Assembly (NCBI GenBank): GCA_902729315.2
Contig: LR746278.1
Location: 4,287,501 to 4,351,500 of the forward strand
DNA: 64,000 nucleotides
Reading direction: 5' to 3'
Origin: Spirodela intermedia
Taxonomy: Eukaryota; Streptophyta; Magnoliopsida; Alismatales; Araceae
In this document: positions 13,377-26,696 of the stretch, piece after piece
Numbering within the stretch: the first letter of the stretch is position 1
Layout: each line of letters starts with the position of its first letter
Program-made: the position numbers and the translations under genes
Notes under the pieces: model-generated
The model's input: only the letters and a program-made list of their open reading frames with translations
Database searches by the model: none
Told to the model about the DNA's origin: nothing

Positions 13377-15454
13377 AGTCCTGGAACCTCAGAAACTGAA
13401 GGCACATCCGAAATATTAAGCTTCAGAGATTCTTTAGTAGTATAGGAGATGTGGTGGGTAGAGTATCGTGTTGGAGATGGAGACGGCAGCAGTAGCTTAT
13501 AGGACAAGCATCCGACCATTAGTTGAGTATGGGGTTTCAGAGGGAGAACAACTCAGCGACGAGCTGCTCCGCTAGCGATTGTCAATCATGACTGCGTCGT
13601 GCTGGCTCACCAAATCCCTCGAGCTCCCCCAACTTCCAGCCCGACTGTCTGAGAAGAAGTCGACGCCAGCCTTCATGCGCCGGACCTTCCCAGAAGAGAC
13701 GGAAACGCTGTACCCGCTGCCAGCGAGTTCTAAGGATCTGACAATGATGATGGAACTCGTAGTTAAACAGTCTGAAGTTCTTTCTATTATTGAGTGAGCA
13801 TAACTAAAGGTAATTTAATACTCATATTTTCGCTCTCCCTCTGGTAAATCCGCTTCCAACTTAATCCCCCCAATCTCCTACCCCACCTCCGGCCCCCAAT
13901 CTTGGATGAGGATTGATCCTATCCATGGTATCGAATCCAAGTCAACATGGAGAGCCGCCCTCCTACTCAAGCTTTTGAATGTTTCTTGTCGGCGGCCGAG
14001 GATCGAGAGACGGGTCTAGATTCCTACGCGCCTTACCAGTTCAAACTTGGACTGGGTCGTTGCTCCATCAGAGAGGAATGCGGCGACGATAAAGATATAA
14101 TCTCAGTTTTTAATTAGCTCAATATTCTGTACGTGCTTTGATATAGTACAGGATAGAACTTCAGAATACACGCCTTTGACATTTCACTTGGAATTCTTTC
14201 AATTAATTTTACAACGTAAAGTACCAATTTTTATGTGCACGCTTAATATTAAATGGAGTACAATCACATGCTCCATAATGACTTCTAATAGTAAAAGATA
14301 TGAGAATGTACGGCATTCACAAGCAAGAACAGACTTGAGCCAGACTGTCCGCAGGCTCAATCTCCATCATAGGAAAGCCTGAGGAAACATTCTCGAGGGG
14401 TAACCAATATAGAAGCCAAGCTGGGCCCATCCTCTCCAAGTCAATGAGCGGGAGGGCTTCCTAGTAGAGATGTGAGGCCGGCGGTAGATAGGGCATAGGC
14501 TGCCAACGAGGACTTTCAGCTTCTATTCTGTACGATATCAAAGCACAAGCTGAACTGTAAAGGCAAAGACATATCAAGCATGAGAGTCATTACACACATG
14601 GATATATAGATATAGAGAGGGAGAGAACTATACGAGGCAATGTAAGCGAGCTATATTATAAGAAAACTGTATCCTTAATATTTATTTTGTACCATATAAC
14701 AAACAAGAACTGCGAATCATTATCAAAAATGATTAAACATATAGATATTACCTACTACAGCTCTAATTGGTGTAAATAAAGATAAAAAGATTAACCATGA
14801 ATCATTATCAAAACCTATGTGAGTCAATATAAGACGGTCATATTATATAATGAAACAATCTTCGTAGTTCTGCTTTGTATCATGCTGAAAAGCCCAAAAC
14901 TCGTTCGATGTGGAATGAGTTGGGATTGAGTGGACTTATTTTCCTTCATGAAATAGAATCTGCTGGGCCAGTTGGAGATCTTGAAGGTTACTTGTGACTA
15001 ACCTTTTTATGTTTTTGATATGCATGCCACAGTGGTCTTCCAATTTTTTTGTGGTAGTGAAGTTGTATTGTCTAAGCAATTAAATTGTTGCCATTCAATG
15101 AGGATCTATAACTTCAAGAGAAGAATTAAATACCGTTTATAGAGTCTACACCTAGCATATAGTAGTTATTGAGAAATAAGGTCTCTACTTTTCCATATAT
15201 GAGTCAACCTGAGGAATAATTTCACCCAAAATTCAATAATTTAGAATGCTCCCACCTTGATGCCAATCATAACTATTTAATGCACTGATGGGTTTGGTAG
15301 ATTCATACCATAGAGAAAGCAACATCTCAAGGGAGGCAATGACAAGAGAATCAGATCTTGAAAAACCAAATAAAGTGTTTTATGAATGACCCCAGGAGGT
15401 CACTCACTTAATCACTTCAATTCTTAAATCTCTCATATTTTAAATTGTCTCCCT
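13377..15454. other. Intergenic, no gene seen
   Basis: The first few hundred bases are the peroxidase upstream region. The 72-codon frame at 13579-13797 has no recognisable motif. From about 14100 the sequence becomes AT-rich and repeat-like. No RNA gene or regulatory element could be supported. Confidence 0.5.
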
Positions 15455-17201
15455 GATAAGTCTTTATTATCATGAGTTAATAATTAGTAAATAATATAGT
15501 TTTAGCCTTAACTCATGATAAATAGACTTATATTTATGTTAAAGTGTGAAAAGTAGTTTTTAATTGATTAATGTAAATTTTTGGGTAATTATGTGATTTT
15601 CTAAAAATTTATATGATTTTTATAGTCTTATTTTTGAGATAAATGAAGAAAAATAAATAAAAATAAAAATATAGCAAAATGGAAGGGACCTACTAGCTAG
15701 TCGGGCCCGCAAGCAAGTCGGAAGCACAATCAGGAAAGAGCCGCAAGCAGGGGCTCGAACGACTAAGACCAATGGGGGCACATGTGCGCCACTCCCCTTC
15801 CACGTCACCGGTGGCTAGCCAGGTATGGGACAAGGAGTAGTCGTACACGTGAGAGAAAGGGACTTGCTTGCAAATGTAATATTACTATATATTTGCCCAA
15901 AACTTCAACGCATAAGTGATGTGGGACTAAACTCATATCACACCTTCCTCAGAAAGGCTTCAATTATTTTAATACCTATAATACCCCTTATTTATAATAG
16001 AGATATACCATGATGACATTATTTGATAAGATCATTAGAGTACTTATGTCAATCTCTCTCATGTAGGTGGGCAACTGGCCTAAGTTTGAATCCTCCTAGA
16101 GCCAAAACTCATATTTTTTATCTGATTATTGCGACTTTCTTACATATCGTTGATGAAGGATTAAGCCGCTAGAATTGTTAGATCATCAGTGAAAATCTCA
16201 TCAATGCAATTCACAGAGCATTGTTACTAAAATTATTAAACGATTCACGATAAAAAGATTGTGAATCTATCGAGTAAAGCATATCTGATTGATCGACGAA
16301 TAAACTATCGTCGAGAAGAGGACGATCTGTTGAGAGACGAGTCGCCACCTCTTGAGAGCGTATCAGATGCGATGAAAAGCCTCTTCTTGCTGCACGGACC
16401 TGAGGATGAAGCTCTCTGACACGTGCCCCACCTCTATCCAGCTCCTCTCTATCGGGTGACAACAGCCGGAGAGCTGCAAAGTCGCTATTTTTCCGCTCCG
16501 CCAAGTGACAGTCGCCGAAGACAAGTTGATGACTCATTTCATTGATCTCTAGACTTCGCAAGGAGATTTATAGATTGTCCATGTCGTTCTTGTCTAAGAA
16601 TAGCCTTTGAGGCCGTGAACACTACACGACGATCCTCCCGAACACTTAAGATTTTGGTGCATCATTGACACATCGCCGCCGCGATGCTAAAACTTTATTT
16701 TCCTACTTTCAACTTAATTTTCACTTCATTTAGTGATAATTTGTGTGATTTAAATTTACCAAGATATATTTCATTCAATTACGATTCTTTCAACTTTTAC
16801 ATATCTTAATTTGATTAATTAAATCATCTATAATCACTTACATTAGAATCGTCGAGTGGAACTCTATTTCTACCTGATTCACGTTCACTAGGTGCTGACA
16901 TCATCCTGACATCCACACCCTTATTTCTCTTTTTTGTGAATTTTAAATATATTTTATTTATATTTCTTAGTATAAAATTCATAGAAAATAGTATTCTTTG
17001 AAGAAAATTTTAAATAATTACCTAATATTATATTACATCTCTGTGATCGACTTGAAAAATTATCACTATTTTTGGAAGTTTTATTAAATTATAATTGATA
17101 TATTTTTTCAAAAATATTTCTAAATATCTAAAAATTCATATTTTCTAATTTTATAAATTTTAAATTTACGTGATTTACTATACAACGACTAAGTCACATC
17201 A
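15455..17201. mobile_element. Truncated copy of a long-inverted-repeat element
   Basis: About 1.75 kb aligns in the same orientation with 24503-26140, from GATAAGTCTTTATTATCATG to the 'acgactaagtca' end. It contains the equivalent of the left arm (to about 16224) and the central part, but the right arm seen in the other copy is absent; unrelated sequence starts at 17202. On the minus strand, 16211-16561 encodes a frame related to the one at 25058-25456 in the other copy, both with FSSH, SQEVA, LLDDSLFVDQS and ESFNNFSNNA. This is a family ORF of unknown role, probably not functional. Confidence 0.7.
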
Positions 17202-18449
17202 CTCCCCATATGTAAGAAATGGTGGATCGAATTCTACCTTAACTAAATAATTTAGAATGGTGGATCAAATTCTACCATAAGTAAATGATATAATCTCCTA
17301 AGTAGATGCTCTTTAGGAGTTTCATCAATAGAACTATCAAGTGGAACATTAACACGTGCCTCTTTTACATGACACAAATTTGGCATCTTTTCTCTTGTAA
17401 AAGTAGATTGATTGTTTGTAATATAAATGTTAATGTCTGATAGGCTTAGTTGAGTCTAGTCTTCTTCAACTCTTTAAAGTCATGCTTGTTTTAGTATGTC
17501 TTTGGGTGCTTTCTAATTCTATATATGTGCCCATTTTGCATCCCAATGATTGCTAGTATGTTATTTGATTATTACTTATCTAATTATGGAGTGGGAATTT
17601 TTATCTTTATAACTATTACTTTTGATGCTAAAAAAGCATATTTTTGTGCACAAACTAAATTTAATCACGTCAAAAGTTTTCATAAATGATTCAAGTACTA
17701 ACTAAAATGTTTAAATTTTGTATTTTAATTTGATGAACTCTTAGAAAATGAGATGAAAATTATTCAAACATAGATCACAATAATGGATTCTTAATCAGAA
17801 TTTTTTTCTTTCTATAAGATTGTTCAAATATTTCAACAATTTTGAAGTCATTTGAAGTGCGTAAGTTATTAGAATTCCTATAGAATTATGATCCTGAAAA
17901 TAGTAAAAGATGTAACTTTATGTCTGTCCGCCTTTTTAGGACCATAGTCTTGAATATTTATAACAGATCTAGGCTCTTAAGAATTTCTATTAACATCTTC
18001 TAGGAGAAAAGATACTCATTTCTATTAAAAACTACGAAAGATTATTATTCATTTAATAGACTTCACCATTGACTTATCTAATAGCAAATCTAATTTTTAA
18101 ACTTCAAATTTATTTATAGTAGTATTATCTCTATTTTTTTGAAGTTTATATTTACCTAATCATCTTTAGTTGTTTGTTTTGTGAAGTGTGATAGAATTAT
18201 GAATCTACTTTCCATATAGTTACTAAGCTTTTTTGTCTAAAGCTAGAAATATTAATATTTTATTGAAAATGTTAGAAGAAGGGATGTTCAGATATTTTAT
18301 CTCAAGAGACACAAACATACTTATCTTTAATGCATATTTTTCTCCATGATCATACTATGTAGTTTCTAATAATATTACATGTTACATTGTAGCTTTGAGT
18401 TAGTTACCAACGAATTAGGTCACAATGTCCTCATGATTATTTTACCACT
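17202..18449. other. AT-rich repeat-like DNA
   Basis: No gene seen. 'GGTGGATC(G/A)AATTCTACC' occurs twice near 17221 and 17262. The stretch may be the downstream pol part of the copia relic that begins at 19262 on the minus strand, but no motif was confirmed. Confidence 0.35.
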
Positions 18450-19262
18450 TTATTTTCTTTTCCATTCTATGTTAGATAGGGTGATGGATGTATACATTCC
18501 CAAATGCATACATCATGGTTATTTTCAGTTGAAGATCTTTCACTCCTGGTTATGAAAGTTCAATCTATGCCTAATTAAATAATTTACCTTTCTTGAACAT
18601 GGTTCCACATCAAACATGGTAAATGAAAACTTTTTAATACACTTCTTAACTATCATGATATGCTTATGTTGTCCCCAAACCTCACTTTCGACCTAAATGA
18701 ATTCATTAGAAGAAAATGCTTTATGAAGAACCATGGATGGGATTTAATTGTTGACCACATCTCTTTTGCTACATGAATAACTAAAGTTTTACTTCCCCAA
18801 ACTAGATAAATGACAAATTAGCATAAACTTCTATCATTTTAGAGCTTACATTACTCTAAAATTGTGATTAAGATATTAAAAGAAGCTATCAATTTACTTC
18901 ATGTCTTTAACACTTTTGGAGGAGTATAGGAATTTTATGCCTAGTTGAAACAGCAAGAGGATAAATTGTGATTTCTAAAAGTTATGCCAATTTTTTTATA
19001 CTAGATTAACTAACTACATCAGTTGGTCTATGTGAACACCTATACGTTTCAACTGAAAGACATGTTAATTCATGTTCGTAACAATAAGACCTTTTAGCAC
19101 CCTCACTAACAATGCATACCTTTTATACTTTTTGGCCTCAAGATTTTGATTATTCATCTCAAAATACACACTAAGCTTAGTGAGATCAGCATCCCAGATC
19201 TTAAATTTATCTTTGCAAAGACCTTTCAACATGTTATCCTTTTTTGGGTTAAAACAAATCAA
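18450..19262 (-). mobile_element. Decayed Ty1/copia gag-protease fragment
   Basis: The minus strand, from high to low coordinates, starts with a degenerate zinc-knuckle-like stretch (CFNPKKDNMLKGLC near 19255-19210). Near 18660-18700 it encodes FRSKVRFGDN, a hallmark just downstream of the copia protease, normally followed by a GKG and the 'VLYVPGL..NLLSVGQL' block. The order (knuckle, then protease side) agrees with a minus-strand copia element. Stops and shifts are frequent, so it is a relic. LTRs were not identified. Confidence 0.6.
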
Positions 19263-19980
19263 GCATCTTGTGCCTTTCTCAAAACTAATTTCCTCTCACA
19301 ACTCTATTGCCTCAAGGCCTGATGGAGAGCAATAATTCTAGTTGTAGAGGTGTGAAGAAGCCAACTGAGAGCACTAAGTTTTCTCTTATAAGTTGGTATT
19401 ATTTTGTATAATAGTTTATCAATTGTCTCTATTCTCTAATGTTTAAGATGACATGCTAGAGTTTTACTATGTACACAATTTCTACATATCAATTGTGTAG
19501 TCTTCTGATGTGTCATCATCAAGATAACTTTTCTAAACTTGAATCTTTGATCTATTCTTTATTTTTTTGTTGATTAGATATTTATAATAACTTGTAAAGT
19601 ATGTATAAAATTACATAAAAACAATATATAAAAAAAACACTACCCTATAAATAATTAGATGATCATGAATATAATTTGATTGAAATGTTCTATGTTTTAT
19701 GTTCTAATATATATTCCATGTACCAACCCATGTCATTTGACCTTATGTGAAATATAATTAATATTTATCTATAGATCTTTCTTCAATTAGTAATGTCTTA
19801 TTTTCAAATATTCCTATGAGAGAAATAACTTAATCTCAAGGCTGAAAACTTAAAATTTAAATGTTAGAACAAATATCGTAATACTTGGACTAATAATTCA
19901 ATATATAATTATTATGATCAGATCATTGAATATAAAATGTTATCTTCACATAAATTGAAGGAAAATTTATAAATCAAAAC

Positions 19981-21743
19981 TTAATTTCTCTTCTCTAGAT
20001 TTAAAATATGAATCGATGATTTCAAAAAAAAATCATTTGTACTAATCGAAATCAAGGGCATTGACTACATTGGCCTACAAAATTTCCACCGTCACCCATT
20101 CCAAGGGTGAAGGCAAATCTCATTGTCATCTCATTCATCGTTATTAACTATTTCTCCACAATTTGTGGGCATTGGCTTCAATGAGATATTCCTACATCTT
20201 CTGAATATTTAATGCAATAGAGATTAGAAGAAAATATAATGGTGTAAAAAACTCAACAATTAAAGATGGGTCGAAAACATTAAAGTAAAACATCTTAAGG
20301 ATGTATAATGTTGATTTATTAGCATTAAAATCACATATAATTGTATGGTTAGTAGAGAAGCAATGGTTTTAGTGATGATATTATTGATTCTTACTATTCT
20401 ATTAATCATAAAGTATAGGACAATGTAACATGACAAGACTTCAAATAGTATGAAGATTGAAAATTTATCAAAAAAATAACCTTCTTATGGTATCTTCCAA
20501 GTGTTGGATTTTAAGCCGCACAAATCAAGGACAAGGATTGAATTGATTTGATTATGATTTGACTTTAGTCAACTATTTCTAAGATATCTCCTTTTTCATT
20601 CAAATCCTACATCATCTAGTATTTCTAGATCTAAAGATATTAGACTCTAGGATTTTTGAAGTGCTTTGGTTCATTGCCTAATGTCCACTTTTCAAAAACT
20701 TCATTCTTAGATTTAACTAGATTGAACTTCATGATCACAATTGTTAATTACTAAGTTCAATTCCCACAAAATTTTTGACCTTTAAATATTCTTCTATACT
20801 TATAGCTCTATGTGACCAAATCTTAGCCATTCCTAAATATTTGAATAAAGTGTTCAGCTCCCATGAATGATTAAAATAAATATAATCACAAGGTTACCTC
20901 ACAAAGACTAAGGAATAATTTTCATCAAGATATGTTTTTGGAAAATTATGTTAACTTGAAGTAAATATAGAAATTCAATGAAGAGGATGATGATCTAAAC
21001 TAGATTCTTGATGTCCTCTTCTCAAAATGATATTGTTTAAATGTTGAAGTTGTTGTCATTTCGATATCGTTAAGGAAGAACACTCGTTACTTGAAAATGC
21101 CTCATCAAGCCAATCCAATCATGTTACTTGACCAAAAAGAAAAATCTCTCAAATTCTCACAAAAAATTCTATAATTGATATCAACAAACCTCTCGAGATC
21201 ATAAAGAGGTTAAAGGTGATTTGTCTCAACTTAGAGATAGATGAAGTTCAAAAGTTTCTCATATTTCTGCTATCTCAACATTTAAAATTCAAAATTAGTT
21301 AGAAATTTGAATAGTTGAGAAAATAATAAATGTCCTTTAAGGGTCCAGATATCCTCTAGAGAAAATAATACATGCTATTATTAAGTAGTAATATCTATAT
21401 TTCAAGTATGTCCACTCAATTCTAGTAGAGAATCATTAAAATAGAACCAATGATAAATATATAAATAAAGTAAAGGATTTGGCATTCAAAACTGATCAAA
21501 TTGTCTAAACAATATATAATTTTTAATTAGATACAATGAATCATCATTTCAACATGTAAAATTATAGTTTCACATGTATAAATATTTAAAATATTTTCTA
21601 GGAGATATTCAATAATATGCAAAAAAAATTATGCAATAGAATAAATGATACAAATTCTTGTTAATTCATGTGGTAATCTTTACTTTCTCAATGTGGTATA
21701 TTATCTAAATATTGATAGTTTATACCATAATATACTAAATAAT
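19981..21743. repeat. Dispersed repeat, copy B (contiguous)
   Basis: A contiguous 1.76-kb copy of the repeat that is split in two in copy A: 19981-20210 corresponds to 1-297 and 20211-21743 to 6191-7812. The junction lies within 'ctgaatatttaatgcaatag'. Both parts keep the same order and orientation. No intact ORF is present. It is AT-rich and probably of transposon origin. Confidence 0.8.
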
Positions 21744-24502
21744 AATTTCACAAAATCAAATACACCAAACTGAGAAATGCAACATAATGAGTCACTAATA
21801 CATATTAATAGTTTTCTTTAGATATATTTGATAACACTAATACCAAATTGAGAAATACAACATAATAATTTTTCTTTAGATTTTTGATATTATTATTTTA
21901 AAAGTATATCTAAATTAATATTTAATCAAACTCTTATACATACAATGATAAACAAGCATAATTTTGATTTGTTTAGTTGATCTTATAAGTATTTTGCATC
22001 AAAATAACATGTATTTAATGCTCCAAAAAGAAATTATTTTCACATACCATACTCTTAAGAAAAGCTATGTTTTTTGATACTGCACATTTTTAAGGTGATG
22101 TCTTCATTGATTTATTTTTTCCAACCATAAAATTTCACCATTTGAATTTAATTTAATGCTTGCCAACATTCACATGATATATAGACTGATCAAGTGGTTA
22201 ATTATTTGAGAAACTGCATTTTGATAAGGTGTACCAAGTGTTACTTAGTCATATCAAATGCCATGATTCTTGGAATAACCATGGACTTTAGGAGGGATGG
22301 GTTGAATGTCATTTCTCTATCATTAAAAGGTAGTACTATCCTTTGAAGTTATTAACAACCTGATCTTCATAATCAAAGACTGAAAAAATAATAATGAATG
22401 CTAGTTTCCAACCAAACAACAAATGCAAATGCTAACACAAATAGAAGAAGTTGGTCACTAGAGCTTCAATTTTATTGAATCTTTAACTCTGAGGTTATAC
22501 CCCTAGAAGGCACCTAGAAAGAAATGCTTAAGGAGAAATGCTAGGTTCATCATGCTAGGTTCATCCTCCTCTATTGTAAAGGATATTCTTTTACCTATAG
22601 TGGACAAAGAAATAATGAGAACCAATAGTACCACCACTAATTGAAGGCATGTGTTTGAAATCATGCAGAATTTCTCTCCATGAAATCAAACTAACAGATA
22701 TATATTTATATGTGAAAAAAATCAATGGTAGAAATTTGAAAATTATTGAGATTTTGTCCCTTTTGATATTTCTGACCCATTTCAAGTAGTTATGGTTTTC
22801 ACACCAAATTTTTTTTTTTAATCTCCCTATGTTAATTTTAATGAAAGTTGTCCCCTAAGATGGGTAATTTGATTGATTGACACTTTGTCTCTCAAATGGA
22901 GAGATATCTATCTATCAATACTTGTACACAAGTCCAATGTGAGAGGTCAAGTAAGAAATAAGGTATAAGGAAAAGTCTCTAGAGGCAAAAGATGTTTGAG
23001 GATGAATCTCTTTATCTCTTAGATGGGGAGCACATATCTAGATCAATGCTCTAAAAATGGGTCCAACATGAAGTAATGAGTTAGAAGTAAGGTCCTCATT
23101 GAAAACCTCTCCAAACTTTCCATCTAGAGGTGAACTGGGTGTTAGATGAAAAACTATTTATTTATAAAATGCTGATATCCTTACCAATGCTCAATTACTC
23201 CAACAAGAAGAGATCATGAGGTCATTGAAGAATAATCTTCTCCAATCATTCTTAACATTCTAGTATCTCTAAATAATAAATTAATTAGAAATCATGGATA
23301 TTTTTTGATTCCACACAAAGGCAAAGTCCTATGCATTATGTTGATAATACTTAAGGTAATTGTTATAATATAAGACATCTTTTACTAAAAAAAGAAATCA
23401 AGGTTATTAAGGTGGGCCCATTTTACTCCATTATCAATTAGTTTGGAGTTGCACTTTTGGCATAATATCCACCTTGGCGATTGCACTTGGATTATGTGCA
23501 CACATATTTTTATCATTTGGGTGAGAAAACACAAAATGTATTTATACATTGAAAACTTAGTAACATGGCTTAGTTGTTGTATAATAAATTATGTAAATTT
23601 AAAATTTATAAACTAGAAAATATTAATGTTATAAATATATCAATTATAATTCCATACAAGGCTTTTAAAATAGTGAAAAAAATTCAGGTCAATCATAAAA
23701 ATATAAGATAATATCATATAAATTTTTAAGTTTTCCTCTAAGAATATAATTTGTTATAATTTTTAGACTAAATGATGAAGAGAAAATCTATTTAAGAATT
23801 TACAGAAAAAATTAGATGCAAATGTCAAGATGATGTCAATACACCAATGAATGAATTCATGTAAAAATAAAGTTCCTCTTGATGGTTCTTGTGTTAGTGA
23901 TTAGAAAATAATTTAATTGATCAAATTAAGATTTTTAAAAGCTAAAATAATCATAATTGAGTAAATAAGATTTTTAAAACTTGAAATTATATAAAATAAT
24001 ATTAAATTAAGAACTAATCAAGTTTAAAATAGGTAAAATATAGTTCTAACATTGTTGATAGTAAGGTCTAAATTCTGAGCATTCAAAAAGATTATCATCT
24101 GATGTCTATGTCCCCAAGGCTATTTTTAAATATAGACGGTGTGGGCAATCTCTAGATCTTCTTGTGAAGTCTAGAAATTGATGAGATAAGTCAATAAAAC
24201 ATCTCTGACGGTTATCATTGGCAGAGTGAAAGCTTGACATATATTAAGATCACTAACAATTGTCACTTGACAAAAATGAGTTAGACAACAATAGAGTGCA
24301 TCTTAGAAAGTTTCATCCTAAGGTATGTACAATAAAAAAACTTTTCATCACGTTTGGTATGCTCAGAAGAGACAATGACTTATCTCTCTACAGATCGTTT
24401 TATTCTTGATAATGACATATTTGTCAATCAATCAGAAATTATTTTTTTGAAGAATTAGTAAGTTTTTTATTTAAAATCCTTTGTCAGTTGCCAATGATGA
24501 TT
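21744..24502. other. AT-rich intergenic block, no gene seen
   Basis: About 2.8 kb without a recognisable gene, long ORF or RNA. The content looks like old repeat debris, and no element boundaries could be set. Confidence 0.5.
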
Positions 24503-26696
24503 GATAAGTCTTCATTATCATGAGTTAATAATTAGTAAATAATATAGTTTTAGCCTTAACTCATGATAAATAGACTTATATTTATGTTAACATGTGAAAA
24601 GTGGTTTTCAGTTGATCAACATGATTTTTTTGGTAATTATGTGATTTTATATGAATTTATATAATTTTTACATTCTTACTTTTGAGATAAATGAAGAAAA
24701 AGAAATAAAAATAAAAATAAAATAAAATGAGGGGGACCCGCCGGCCGGCCGGGCCTACAAGTAGGTCAGAAGCACAGTCGAGAGGAACCGTGAGCAAGGG
24801 CTCGAGTGGCTAAGACCGATAGAGGCACATGTGCGCCACTCTCCTTCCACGTCACTAGTGGCCAGCCGGCTGTGAGGCAAGGAGTGGTCATACACACGTG
24901 AGAAAGAGATTTGATCGAAAATGTAATATTATTATATATTCACTAGAAACTTCTACGTACAAGTGATGTGAGACTAAACCCGTGTCACACTTTCCCTAGA
25001 AAGGGTGGGCAACCGGCATAGGTTCAAATCCTTCCAGAGTCAAAACTCATTTTTTTTTTATTTGATTATCGTGACTTTCTTGCACATTGCCGGTGAAAGA
25101 TTAAGCAACCAGAATTGTTGGATCATCGGCAAAAATCTCGTCAATGTGATTCGCGGAGCATTATTACTAAAATTGTTGAAGGATTCATGATAAAAAGGTC
25201 GTGAATCCATCGAGTAAAGCATCTTCGATTGATCGACGAACAAGCTGTCGTCAAGAAGAGAACAATCCGCCATAAGATAAATCGCCACCTCTTGAGAGTG
25301 TACTGGATGTGATGAAAAGCCTCCTCTTGCTATGTAGACCTGAGGATGAAGCTCCCTAACACGCCCCACCTCCATCCAGCTCCTCTCCGTCGAGTGACAG
25401 TCATCGAAGAGCCGCAAAGTCGCCGTTTTTCCGCTCCGCCGGGTGACAACCACCAAAGATGATTCAACGACCTATTTCATTGATCTCTAGACTTTGCAAG
25501 GAAATCTAGAGATTGTCCACGTCGTCCTTGTCTAAAAAGAGCCTTCGAGGCTGTGAACACTACACGACCATCTTCCCGAACGCTTAGGATTCAAGTGCAT
25601 CGTCGACGCATCATTGCCACAACACTGAAACTCTATTTTCATACTTTTAACTTAATTTCTACTTCATTTAGTGATAATTCATGTGATTTAAATTTACCAA
25701 GATATATTTCATTCAATTACGATTTTTCTAGATTTTACAAATCTTATTTTTGATCAATTAAATCATTTGTAATCGTTTACATAAGAATCACGAGATGGAA
25801 CTTTATTTCTGCCCGATTAGCGTTCGTCGGGCATTAACGTCATCTTGATGTCCACACCCTTATTTCTTCTTTTCGTGAATTTTAAATATATTTAATTTTA
25901 ATTTCTTAATATAAAATTCATAGAAAATAGTATTCTTTCAAGAAAATTTTAAATAATTACCTAATATTATATTACATCCATGTGATTGACTTGGAAAATT
26001 ACTGGTATTTTTTGAAGTTTTATTGAATTATAATTGATATATTTGTTTAGAAATATTTTTAAATATCTAAAAAATCATATTTTCTAGTTTTATAAATTTT
26101 AAATTTACGTGATTTACTATACAACGACTAAGTCATGTCAATGATCCACGAATAGTATTGACGATTTTTTTGTCAATAATTGAGCAATTCTGGTGGCTTG
26201 ATTGTTGATCGGCATTCTGTAGAAAAATTATGATTTAAATAAATAAAATCCATAAATTATGACTTTGGCAAAATTTGAACCTTCACCAATCATCTAGCAG
26301 CATGAGATAAAATTAACTATTTATCATAATACCCCTTGAATATTGACATCATAATTACATTTCTTTCTCTAAATATAGGGATATTTTAGGTAATAAATTT
26401 TGACCTACTTCCAACCCACATGCAATGCCCTCCATGTCAATTGCTCAGTCACAATTGGTTAATGGGTCTCCTTTTTTCTCTTTTTTTCTATTTATTTTAT
26501 TTTATTATTTTATCTCAAAAACTTCAATATACAAATTATATAAATTCACATGAAATCACATAACTATCCAAATTGTCCCATTAGTTAGCTAAAAACTTAT
26601 TTTCCAATTTAACATAAATATAAGTATATTTATCATAAGTTAAAGTTTAAATATATATTATTAACTAACTATTAACTTATGATAATGTAAACTTAT
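24503..26696. mobile_element. 2.2-kb element with long inverted terminal arms
   Basis: The left arm (about 24503-25163) and the reverse complement of the right arm (about 26141-26696) match over several hundred bases with moderate divergence. Both outer ends carry AAGT(C/T)..CATTATCAT(G/A)AGTTAATA, and the inner ends share ACCAGAATTG(T/C)T and the reverse of GATTCGCGGAGCATT. The arms enclose a central part of about 980 bases that is also present in the truncated copy at 15455-17201. The minus-strand frame at 25058-25456 (132 codons) crosses the left arm and the centre; it matches the frame in the other copy but no domain I know. No target-site duplication was seen. Long inverted arms with no transposase suggest a non-autonomous DNA element, perhaps Mutator-like or foldback. 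Two inverted LTR-like fragments are an alternative. Confidence 0.65.
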
